Below are positions 10,349 to 20,939 of a stretch of 64,000 nucleotides of DNA, in pieces. This DNA comes from Neoscytalidium dimidiatum. Lineage: Eukaryota > Ascomycota > Dothideomycetes > Botryosphaeriales > Botryosphaeriaceae. Each line of letters starts with the position of its first letter. Positions within the stretch are counted from its first letter, which is position 1. Made by a program: the position numbers and the translations under genes. The stretch lies in assembly GCA_037367355.1 (NCBI GenBank), contig CM074697.1:1984001-2048000 (forward strand), read 5' to 3'. The notes beneath the pieces were generated by a model, which saw only the letters and a list, made by a program, of their open reading frames with translations, was not told the DNA's origin and did not search any database.

Positions 10349-11611
10349 TGACCGGTGTTCCGCCTTACACACAGATGGCACGCGCCGGCATCGGCGGGCC
10401 CCCGGCCTCCCTCACCGTCGGCATGGCCTTCGGCGTCCCGCCCATCATCAAGTTCGGCTCGCCGCAGCTGCAGGCGCGCTTCCTGCCCGACCTGCTCGCG
10501 GCGCGCAAGCGCGCCTGCATCGCCATCACCGAGCCCGAGGCCGGCAGCGACGTGGCGAACATCGCCACGACGGCCGCGCGCACGCCCGACGGCCGGCACT
10601 TCGTCATCAACGGCACCAAGAAGTGGATCACGAACGGCATCTGGTCGGATTACGCGGCCATGGCGGTGCGCACCGGCGGGCCGGGCGCGGCGGGGCTGAG
10701 CTTGGTCGTCGTGCCGCTGAAGGGGCATCCGGGCGTGTCGATGCGGCGGCTGAAGGTCGCGGGGCAGGTGAGCGCGGGGACGACGTTCATCGAGCTGGAC
10801 GACGTGAAGGTGCCGGTGGAGAATCTGATCGGGGAGGAGGGTGCGGGGATGAAGTACATCAGTAAGTCACGCCAACGTGCTTGAAAAGTTGGGGGGTGGT
10901 GGGGGCAGAAGTGGGTTCAAGGAGTTCGATGATGGGGCATCGAAGGAGTTGCGGGACTAATCGGGGGACACGCGTAGTGACGAACTTCAACCACGAGCGC
11001 CTCACCATCGCTATCGGCACGACGCGCTACTCCCGCGTCGCCGTGGCCGCCGCCATGGAGTACGTGATGAAGCGCGAGGCTTTCGGCAAGACGCTGATCG
11101 AGCAGCCCGTCGTGCGGCACCGGTTGGCCAAGGCGGGCGCGGAGATGGAATCCCTACAGGCCTGGGTCGACCAGTTAGTCTACCAGATGACGAAGCTCTC
11201 GAAGGAGGAGGCAGACGTGCGACTGGGCGGGCTGACGGCACTGGTCAAGGCTAAAGCGGGCATGGTGTTGGACGAGTGCGCGCGCTGCGCCGTGCTATTG
11301 TTCGGCGGCAATGGGTACACCAGGACCGGGCAGGGAGAGATCGCGGAGCGGCTGTACAGAGAAGTGCCCGGGCAGAGGTAAGACTGAGCGATGTGTGACG
11401 TTTGCGTTCGTCATTTCATCGTCCCCACATTCGCCTTCTCCCTTGCCCCTCAATATGAGAGGAACATTGGCTAACAGTATCCGCCACAAATAACAGGATT
11501 CCCGGAGGATCGGAAGACGTCCTTCTCGACCTAGCCATACGGCAACTCGTAAAGAATTACAGAAATCAGACGAAGGCGTTGGAGCGGCCGAGCGGAACAT
11601 CGAAACTCTAG
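9888..11611 (+). CDS. Acyl-CoA dehydrogenase family protein
   Basis: FAD-dependent acyl-CoA dehydrogenases make the 2,3-double bond in acyl-CoA during fatty-acid or branched-chain catabolism. Four exons join in frame: 9888-10226, 10375-10861, 10978-11377 and 11497-11611, giving 446 residues, normal for the family. All junctions are GT-AG. Signatures are AITEPEAGSD (about 163-170), NGTKKWITNG, FIELDDVKVPVENLIGEEG, NFNHERLTIA and LFGGNGYTRTGQGEIAERLYR. The segment aligned to the C-terminal catalytic Glu of medium-chain enzymes reads RIPGGSED, with Gly (about 412) at the Glu position, so the base must lie elsewhere or the reaction differs. There is no obvious signal peptide and no C-terminal SKL; the protein ends in GTSKL, which is close to a peroxisomal tripeptide (SKL) and indeed its last three residues are S-K-L. 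Peroxisomal import is therefore plausible. Confidence 0.93.
10308..10345 (+). repeat. (GA)n microsatellite in intron 1 of the acyl-CoA dehydrogenase gene
   Basis: About 19 GA dinucleotides with one interruption sit between the donor at 10227 and the acceptor ending at 10374. It is non-coding and likely length-variable. Confidence 0.9.
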
Positions 11612-14600
11612 GTGGCCTGTTCTCCTGCACTGAGGGGATGTGTGTGGGAGATAAGTGGCATTGGCATCATTGGCATCAACTAAGGAGTCGCGTGCCGTCC
11701 CTCTATGCTGGAGCGAGTGACGGGATTCGTTTGGCGCCTGCTTCCTTTCTGTGTTGATTGGTGGTTCGTCATAATTTCCTGACCCCTCACGCATGTCCGA
11801 TCTCGCCTTAGGCATCAAAACACTTTCAGTGGCGGACGGAGGGAATGCAACGTTGAAAGAGGAAACATTTGCACGTCTAAGTTCCGCGCGAGAGTCGGCG
11901 CTTCTGGAAATGTTGGCACGAAGTTCCGCGGCCGAGCGCACAACAAATCCAAATCCTGTCTGGAAAAAGTCAAAACGGAACTGCTGGATGTGTCGTGTAT
12001 GTGAGGGAATGCGATTCCGCAGTCGCATTCCGTGCTAACCGCCGGGTTCGGGTAAGTACCGCGTTTCAATTCCGCTCTCGCGCATGCAGTCGAACCCCCG
12101 CATCAATCGTCAGCCTCAGTAGCCTCATGTGGGATAGTGCGCGTCGATGGGATACGCAGAGGCGGTTGGCCGGAGCTAAGGAACGCACTCGCAGACACGC
12201 GACCCCTGCGGGACGATTCGAACGAGCAGATGCACGAGCGGTTCCGCGATCGGTGAGGCGAAGTCGTGGAACTTGATGGTGTGCTTGGCTCGATTTGTGC
12301 GTGTCTGCTTTAGTCTCTCATGGGAGCCTGGGGATGTAATTTCCTGGGGGCTTCTCTTGCTTGATAAGGTTCGGGAGAGGGCATTGTGCGATTTAGTGGG
12401 ACTTGGTTTCACCGCGCGACAGTTGCGATGGTGCGTCGCAGCAGGGACGCGCGCGTTGGGATGGAGAAGGACCGTCGCCGGTAAAGTGGAGACGGTGTTG
12501 GTAAAAGATACCTGTGCACTGGCGATTGGTGAACAACGAGGCAAAGCGGCCAAAAACAAAAAGTTGGGCAGGCTGGAAGAAGCGCCGAGTCGCGGATCGC
12601 GAGTTTACATGATGCCAAGGACTTTCCCCGCGGGGTCTCCGCCAAATGCAGGCGAGAAGGAACAGCGACAGGGTCAGCGCGAGAGCGAAACGGCGATTAG
12701 CATGCGCCACGATTTTGTGCCCGTCAGCGCAACGCCCGATGACGGCGAGGACTGCGGGCGCGAGATCTCAAGAGCGTGCGCAGAACTGAAAAGTGGCCGA
12801 GCGGGATCATATACAAGAATACGCACTGTACCTGTGGTGCAGGGGTGCTCTCTTCTTGAGACAGGAGCCAGTCCGCTATCGGCAGTCACATCTAGGCCCC
12901 GCCTGATCGATAATCAGAAAAACCAGCCATGTCGTCGCCCTGGCCGTGCGTGTCAGATAATTCACCTTCTTTCTGATTGCATCCTTCCCGTTCGCCAGTA
13001 CGGCCACTGTTTGTTGGTCGACGAATGCTCGTCCCGTCCTGTAGGCTGGGGTTGGCTGGCTGGCAGGCTGGCAGGCAAACGTCGGGTCGTTGCTAACGTA
13101 AAGCTGGAGTTGGTGCTCAGCCACCACCGCATCAACAGCCGGTTCGGCATCTGGTAACAGCCGTGCTCGTAGCAATATTGCTGCAAGGAGCCTGCGTGAC
13201 CGGCAGGGCTTTTTTACTTGTGCTCCTTGGTTATTTTATTCGATCCTGGGCGACAAGCGTCTCGGCGTGCGCCGGCCTATCCCGAGCCTATCCGCTTCCA
13301 GGGTCGCACAGCCGGGTCCCCAGGGCGCGGTTGCGCGCGGGTGATGATGAAGAGGATGACGAGGGTATTTGTGCATGCGCGATGTGTGCCGATTAATGGA
13401 GACAGGGAACGAGGGCCCACTGCGGCTTTTTGTTGTTGCGGGGGTGTGCGGCGTGTGCGGGACGAGGGTGGTAGGGTGGCAGGGCGTGCGCACGCGCGAA
13501 TGAGAGGCAAGCAGAAGAGACGGGGAAAGGTTCAGTACGCCGGCGAGAGGCGGGCGACTAGAGCAGCCAACGCCGATTGCTGACCGGCTGGAACGGCGAA
13601 CGGGGCGGGCTGGTCTGGGTGATGTGAGGCGGTGGAGGCGACGGCGGCGGAGAACAACTTTGTCAAGAGCTGATGCACGTCGAGGATGCCCACTTCGCGG
13701 GCGGTCCGCAGCCGCGTCCAGGGGGGGTTGGTTCCAGTGGTCCCGCTGAGATCGGTGTTGATATCAGAGGCTCGTACGAAACAGGCGTGCAAGCACCGCT
13801 GCTGCTGCCACTTCAGCGCAAGCTCGGAGCAACGCATGACCCACGCACTGCACACTGCACTGCGACCCTCTTCTGGCTCCAGAGATAGCAGCAACCGCGC
13901 ACGGCTTCACTCATCCGCAGTCAGACAGACGGTGAACGCAACAGGCACGTACATAGGCCACGCGAGAAGCGCGCTAGGAGCAACGGCTGCTGGGAAAGCG
14001 CTCCCTTGTTCCCCGCCGAATAGCGGAGGGCGCATTTCCACAAACCTCACCATGCTGGCTTGAATCCCGAGTCTTCTCCGCTTGCACGACAGCTAAGCAT
14101 GCAGCAACGGTAGTATAGCACGCGAAAGAAGCAGGACAGCGACGATCCCTATGCATGGCGTCGTGGGGATCGGCCGCTTGCCGTGCCCCCACCGCATTAG
14201 GTATTAATTCTTCTCGTCACTAGGATGCTGACAACTGCCTGCTCGCTGTTTGACAGAGCACTCCTGGTGGCCGGCGCTGCTAGCGGCCGGTCGCCTCGCC
14301 GCCGTCGTTCAGGCTGCCCTGCGCCGACGGGGATGCTGTGGCTACGCGGACGTTTGATGACGGAGGCCAGTCCTGGTGATGTCTGCTGGGATGGCGGCGG
14401 TACTGTATCGCGGGCGGGCGCAGTACAATACGTGTATGTCGCAGGGCGCCGCCCGTCCGGCTGGGTTAGTCGATGCTTGCGAGCGAAAGAGCGAGCGAAG
14501 GTGCGAGGGTGCGAGGGCGCGAGAGGATGCATTGGCGCTCAGATTGGCCGCGCGCATCCGCTGCCGGTGGGACATGGGCCTGGCGCGGGCGTCTCGTCTC

Positions 14601-15626
14601 TACCACGCAGCAACCTTCCAGAAGAACACTCGGGCTTCGATCGGCGCGGGTAGTTGAGAACAAAGGGGGGCTCTGCTGGGCTGAACCATGGGAGCGCAGC
14701 AGTGCGTAGGGGCTGGCACCTGGCTTGGCTCCAGTCGAGCGCATGTGAAAGACGCTGACGTTCTGCGCGACTCGGCCGTAGTGCGGGCTGTCAAAAGCGC
14801 GCAGCCCAAGGGGTCACGAGCGTGGAGCGCGGTGGGTCTGGCGTGTCTCATCTCCAGAAAAAAAAAAAAGAGGCGTCGCGAATCTCACATGCGCAGCGCT
14901 GAGCTTGAGCTTGGCCGCGCCCTGCGCAGGTGTTCGCTCCGGCGCAGCGCTGGCCTGCAGGAGGCGGACTGGCGGCGGGCCTGGATCTGACTGACGTTTC
15001 CAGCGGTGCTGGCTAAGCTTAGCATGACGTTGGGCGGCGTGCGTGTGACACGGCAGCGGTGTCCTGTGCCGACAGGCATGCATCTCGCGCAGGCCTTGCC
15101 GTGCGCTGGGCGGCGGCAGATGGGCTTCCTGGGACTGCGTGCTGTGGCTCTCCCGGTGTCCCGTGCCCCGTGTGCCCGCCGCTGGCCTGCCCTGCCCGCG
15201 TTGCTATCATCGCCGCCGCCAATTACTCGCTCACCCGCCCCGGCGCCTGCCAAACGGCGCTGTGCATCCGAGAGCGCCCGAGCTGCGGCGCCCGGAGAGG
15301 CATGGTGCGGCCGTGGAGAATCCGGGGTCGCTCCACACTCGCTCAGTAGGGAAAGGGACGCGTGAATTCATCGCCCTCGACCATTGCTCGGCCAAGTGCC
15401 CTAGCCCGCATACAAAGTCTCCACGATCCCCCTTCCCGCATCCGGCCCTGCGATCTGGCCCCTCTCTCTGACCGAGTCCTGAGTCTTGTCAGCCCCAAGC
15501 ACGAGACCCAGCCGCGCCCCTCATATTAGCTCTGTCCCCTCCGTCCGTCCATTGCCTTTCGTCCACACCAGCCAGCCAGCCATTGCAGACGCCTGCCGGC
15601 CGCACGCTCTCTCCCACTCCTCGACC
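11612..15626. other. 4-kb GC-rich intergenic region upstream of the CTF1-like gene
   Basis: Many overlapping frames occur on both strands, but none shows domain motifs or consistent codon bias. Local features are a cgaggg-type low-complexity tract near 14490-14530, a poly-A run at 14859-14870, and a C-rich stretch at 15400-15620 that is probably the leader of the gene at 15627. I saw no tRNA or transposon ends. Confidence 0.5.
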
Positions 15627-18600
15627 ATGTCGGCCTCTCCCGCGTCCAATACGGACACCGGCGAATTCGCTGCGCTCGCACCGCCGCCGCTGCCCTCTTC
15701 CGAGCATCAGCAGCAGAATTCCACGTCGCCATCCCAGCCACAGAGCCAGCAGCAACAGGCAGCCCAGAAGCGGAAAGCATCAGCCGCCGGTATGGACAAC
15801 CACGGCACCGGCCGGTCAGTCAAGAGGAGGGCGTCCAAGGCATGCCAGTGCTGCCGTGCGCGAAAGGTGCGGTGCAATGTCACCGAGCACGGTGCGCCGT
15901 GCACCAACTGCAGGCTCGACGAGGTCGAGTGCATCGTATCGGAGAGTCGCAGGAAAAAGTCAGTACCGCCCATGCGTCCGGCGACGGGCAAAGCGTTCGT
16001 CCGCCGGATGAGTTCTCGAGCTTCCCTTTTGCGGTTATTGTTTTTTTTTTTTTTTTCGTTCTTCCCCTTTGCGCCATCGAGATGGAGAAAACCGGGGCGC
16101 GGGGCCAGGGGCCTTGCATGTTCACCGCTTGCCAGCCAATGGGTGCCCGTGCGGAGCGGTCCAGCGGTTTGCGCGTTCGCTGGTGTGGGCGAGGCCGCAT
16201 GGAGACTCCACTGCGCTGCGGACAGCCCCTCGCCCGGCGGTCCCGTCTCGGAGAAGCGCCCCGATGCAGCCAATCGCCGCCCAACAACACGTACGCTGAC
16301 GTAAGGTCCTCTCTTCAGGAAGTGGTCCAAGGACGACGACGCCTCCAAAAGTGCCAACGATGCCGATGTCGCCAGCGTTGCCAACGGCGCCGGAAAGCGT
16401 AGGCTCGCCTCCCGCGATGCTCTCGACGGCCTGCCCTCCGGCATGCCGTCCCGCCAGAACGGCGCCTCAAACAGCGTCGACCTCTCGATGGATGAGCACG
16501 TGCCGCACTCGATATGTTGGTGCTCCCACGGCTGAGGCCTGCTTCAGCCGCATTCGCTAACAAGACTCCCCTACAGATGCGTCACATGGCCAGCGTCTCA
16601 ACTACAGCTTCTCCGAGATGAATCGCCGCATGTCGACCGCTTCGTCCACCGGAACCAGCTTTCCGATTCTGGGTTACAGCCCCGTCTCAACCGACGCAAA
16701 GCTGCAACAGCCGTACTTCGCGAACATCGCGCCCAAGACGACCGGAGGTGCAAATATTCCTGCTTACATCAAGCCACTTCCGCCCCGCATCGGTCCGGAT
16801 GAGATTTCCTACTTGGAGAAGAAGGGCGCCCTGGCGATCCCTGCCACAGATCTCAAGACCGAGCTCCTCCGAGCTTACATCGAATTTGTGCACCCTTACA
16901 TGCCATTGTTGGATTTGCACGAATTCCTTCGTATTATCGATTGCGACGATGGCAGCCGGGGCAAGATGAGCTTGATCCTTTTCCAGGCTGTAATGTTTGC
17001 TGGTTCGGCGTTCGCAGATTTCAAGTACCTCCGTAAAGCTGGCTACTCAAATCGCAAGGAGGCACGGAAGGATTTCTTCCAGAAGACAAGGGTAAGTCGT
17101 GAGCGAACGACAGTGAATGCTTTGCACATCTTGCGGGCGAATCCGTTCACCGAACGATGAGCATGATTCCGCACCCTGCACAGTTTTTGACTAATTTTGG
17201 TAGCTCTTGTACGACTTCGACTATGAGCAGGATCGCGTGTCTCTGGTCCAGGCACTGCTCCTCCTCACATACTACTACGAGACGCCCGATGACCAGAAAG
17301 ATACCTGGCACTGGATGGGTGTTGCGACCTCCGTTGCCCACACAATAGGCCTTCACCGCAATCCCGACAAAGCGAATATGGATCCCAAGCGGATAAAGCT
17401 TTGGAAACGGATTTGGTGGTCGACGTACATGCGTGATCGTCTCATTGCTCTGGGAATGCGGAGACCGACGAGGATAAAGGATGAGGATTACGACGTGCCG
17501 CTACTGACGCTCGACGACTTTGAAATCGCCGCTATACCTGACAACATCTCGTGCATCCCTGCCGATTGCGCCATTGCACGCGATGTTTCCATGCAGCGTC
17601 AATTAGCCATCTGCTGCATCCAAAAGGCCAAGCTTTGCCTCTGCATCAGCCACGTGCTATCAAAGCAGTACTGCGTTCTGAACAACAACCAAGGTCTTCT
17701 CAACGATCGCACAACTATGATGCTATTGCCTAAGAAGCTTGACCCTCAGAAATCCGACGTAAAGCACTGTGACGCAGAGTTGAAGAAATGGCAGGATGAG
17801 CTGCCGGAGGAGGCAAAGTACGAAGAGGCATCAAGTGGAAACAGATCGATAGACCTGCACAAGTCTCTGCTTCATATGGTCTTCTACACTACCTTGTCGG
17901 CATTACACCGCCCGCAGGTGCTACCCTCTGCGCCTGTCGCTGGCTGCTCTGATATGGAGACGGGTGAGCTGCTTGAGTCATCTCGTCGCCACGTCCGTAC
18001 CGCCGCTACTGCTATCACCGGTATTGCGCAGAAGCTGGACTCTCTGGATTTGGTCCGTTTCTTGCCGACGACTGGTGTTACAGTCCTTCTCCCTGCAATC
18101 ATCATCCATCTCCTGGATATTAAGTCGCCAGACGAGGAAACCCGTCGCACAAGCTTGCGCGGCTTCTGCCAGTGTATGCAGGTCATGGGTAAGCTGCGGG
18201 ATCTGTACGCTGCAGCAGATTACAGCACAGCATTCTTGGAGGCTGCCATCCGCAAGGCAGGCATCTCCATCGCTCCGATCCCGCCGCCACCTGCGCCACC
18301 TGCTCCTGTCAACGCGCCCACTACGAACGCATCCAAGGAGGCTTCTTCGGTCGACGACCTGATCAACGCCGGCCGCCGTATGGACGGAAACACCGCACCG
18401 TACAACACCATCACGCCGCCACCGGACAGTCTTACCGAGGACGCTCTCGGCGGCAGCTCCGGTTCGCAGGATCCGAACAACACATCCGACGAGGAAGTTG
18501 CTCGCCGCCTCGAGACCTTCCTCGCTAGCACTCCTCCCGCCTCCGACCACCATGCCTCGGACGCCTCGCAGCCCGATATCGACGCCTCGACCAACAACAT

Positions 18601-19003
18601 GGCCACCGGCAACAACGACGTCAACAACAACACCGCCCTCGCCGACATCGACTCCACCGCCGCCACCGCCACGGACGGCAACCAGATCTTCCCGTGGAGC
18701 GTCTTCACGCTCGACGACGGTGGCGATGCGACGTCTTTCTGCGGCAAGATCGACGGCCTTACCGGCTTCGAGTCTGGCCTGACTGGCGGCACCAATAACC
18801 TGGAAGATGGTGGTCTGGCCGTCGATTTCGATGCCCTGATGAACACGGAAGCGATGGGCGACGCGTGCGCGAGCTTTTCGTTCAACGATTTCGGAACGAA
18901 CGACGATGGCGAGCACGGTAACGGACTAGGTGGTATTAATGGCGGGTTCGGCAGCGACGCGCTGGAGGTCGGCGGTGTGGATTGGATGAGGGGGGTGGCG
19001 TGA
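15627..19003 (+). CDS. Zn2Cys6 transcription factor, cutinase/fatty-acid regulator type (CTF1/FarA/FarB-like)
   Basis: Four exons (15627-15958, 16319-16515, 16577-17091, 17204-19003) give 947 residues. The N-terminus is Ser/Gln-rich. The binuclear zinc cluster is C73-x2-C76-x6-C83-x8-C92-x2-C95-x6-C102, in the context KRRASKACQCCRARKVRC and APCTNCRLDEVEC that I know from CTF1-type factors. The middle holds the fungal-specific transcription-factor domain: IGPDEISYLEKKGAL, FVHPYMPLLDLHEFL, LLLTYYYETPDDQKDTWHW, AHTIGLHRNP and LWKRIWWSTYMRDRLIALG. The C-terminus is acidic and Asn/Asp-rich. Known members activate cutinase, lipase and beta-oxidation genes in response to fatty acids. The nearest upstream gene is an acyl-CoA dehydrogenase, a plausible target. 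Intron 1 is unusually long (360 nt) with a weak donor GTCAGT. Confidence 0.9.
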
Positions 19004-20939
19004 GGTTGTTCCCTTTGATGATGCCGTTTATATATTTGTTCCTTCACTTTCATGTATGAAAAAACTAACTTTTTGGGACATGGGTTCTACGGGAAGGATG
19101 GTGCTTGTGGACTGGGGGTTAAATTGGGGGGAAAAAGGGCATTGGCGCCTTTTATGCGGATTGGAATGTGGCGGTGTCCAAAAGGTTCAGCATGGGTATT
19201 TTCTTGTTTCCTGATTTACCTTTGGAAAGAGAGGTTGGGATAGAGGTTACCGCCGCGCGGAACGCGCACAAGCGCAATGCTTTCAGGCTCGGCGTACATA
19301 CATTCGTGCAGGATGATGGAGACGTGTAACATGAACTGTCAGTCGATTTTTGAGTAGATGTGGAATAATGAACAGAACGGTTTTTTACCAATCGGTGTCC
19401 AGCTCGAGATGTGTGCCAATTACATTTGTAGAGGGTTTGCACTTTTGAGGGTGGATAAAGAAGTGGATATCAGGCTTTGATATGGCTTCGTTTTGCGGTG
19501 GCTGGATAGATTGAGCGGCGATCTGCGTGTTCAGCCTGTTCTTAAGTTTCTTCACTGATATCTCCCACCTATTCCACTATGCAGCTAGTGGTGCCGTGTG
19601 GGAACACAGTTGACACCGTGAGGATGTTTGTCCTTGGGTGGACCACGCTGGACGAGGGCATGTCCACGTCTCCGTCGTGCCCTCGGATCATCTCATGCGT
19701 ACACCTTCCGTGCCTCGGTGTTTCCCTTCGACTCTCCTTTTAATGACTGTTTGGTTTATGGTCGTAGCTGGTCAAAATACGATTGTGTGCGCCGGTAAAG
19801 GTCGAACGAACCGGGGGGGAAAGGACATGTGGAAATGTCGAGAGATTGGGGAGGGGAAAGGGGAGTTTGCCGCACGTGAATGTATCTCTTGGAGCTGCAG
19901 AGCGTGCGAGTAGGAAGTATGGGATGACGTCCTCGCTTGTTTACCAGATTCCCTGGTTATTGCTGAGATTGGCTGACTAAAATGTCTGGCTAGGTGCATG
20001 GTGGGTGTCTGATAGACATGGGTAGGCTGTCGTACTCGCATCTCGTACTCTAAACGAAGGGTTCCTTGTGAGTGGTGGTACAGTGCAAGAGATCGCCGCT
20101 TTGCATAAGCGATGAGATCGAAGGAGAAGAGTGCGGGCGGTGGCAGTCACGAATAAGCTTGTTACCATAGGGTTGGCAGCTGTGGCTGTCGATATGAAAC
20201 GCTCATCATTGAAGGTTCTTGATGGATTTGCACCGGGATGTGCGATCTTGCTTTGATTCCTGGACTACTTTTTTTTGGTTAGGCAAACAACCTTCGCCCG
20301 ACAGTTCGCACTGCAAATCACCGCGGCAGCAAGGAAAGAAGCACCGGTGTTCGGTTTTCATACCGCAATTGGTTGAGTCTGACCGTACGGTGTAGAAAAC
20401 AATTGAAGAGGGGACATTCGCGGCTTTAGTGCCTCCCCAGGATAGTCCTCCAAATCGACCAGTCACGAGCCTAGAGAGCGTAAAAGGCTCAAGAAGAATG
20501 TAGCTCGTGATATCGTATTCATGCACGAAGACATCTCTGTGGCTCCACCTCGGCGGACATAACTCCATTAGCAGCCACTATTGCTTCTCGTGAGTACCTG
20601 CAACGGCTTCTCGTCAGAGTACTTGTCTGTATTAGACAACTACCCTGCTCACAATTTGCCATCTCGTGCTCCGCAGTTTGACCGAGGCTCTTGCTCCATT
20701 TGGTTCCGAGGCGTTGGTATGTATGCGACGATCCTCCCAAAACTATTATTGTTTTATCCAGGAACCTCCAATGAAACGCGTGATAGTACGCAACGTTTAC
20801 GAAGGATCTGCGGTCCGCAAATCAGCCCGCATCCTACAAGGCGCAATGATTGTCAGGAACTACCTCACATGTAGTCAAGTATAAATATACACGCAGGATG
20901 CGCACAATATCTTGGATAGCTAAGGTAGCACGCGAAAAC
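19004..20939. other. Intergenic region without a recognisable gene
   Basis: Short frames only, on both strands, none with recognisable motifs. The last 100 bases are the promoter of the oxidoreductase at 20940. Confidence 0.55.
20880..20889 (+). promoter_or_regulatory. TATA box upstream of the FAD-linked oxidoreductase
   Basis: TATAAATATA lies 51 bases before the ATG at 20940, on the same strand. The short spacing implies a short leader. Confidence 0.45.

Noticed and set aside
10006..10728. 240-codon minus-strand frame
   Set aside because: Antisense shadow of acyl-CoA dehydrogenase exons, spanning its intron and GA repeat.
12170..12260. GTTCGAATC-like sequence on the minus strand suggesting a tRNA
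   Set aside because: No acceptor stem, D-arm or anticodon arm could be paired around it. I found no tRNA or rRNA gene in the window.
12273..13157. 294-codon plus-strand frame in the 4-kb gap
   Set aside because: No motif, no codon bias, overlaps other long frames; chance open frame in GC-rich DNA.
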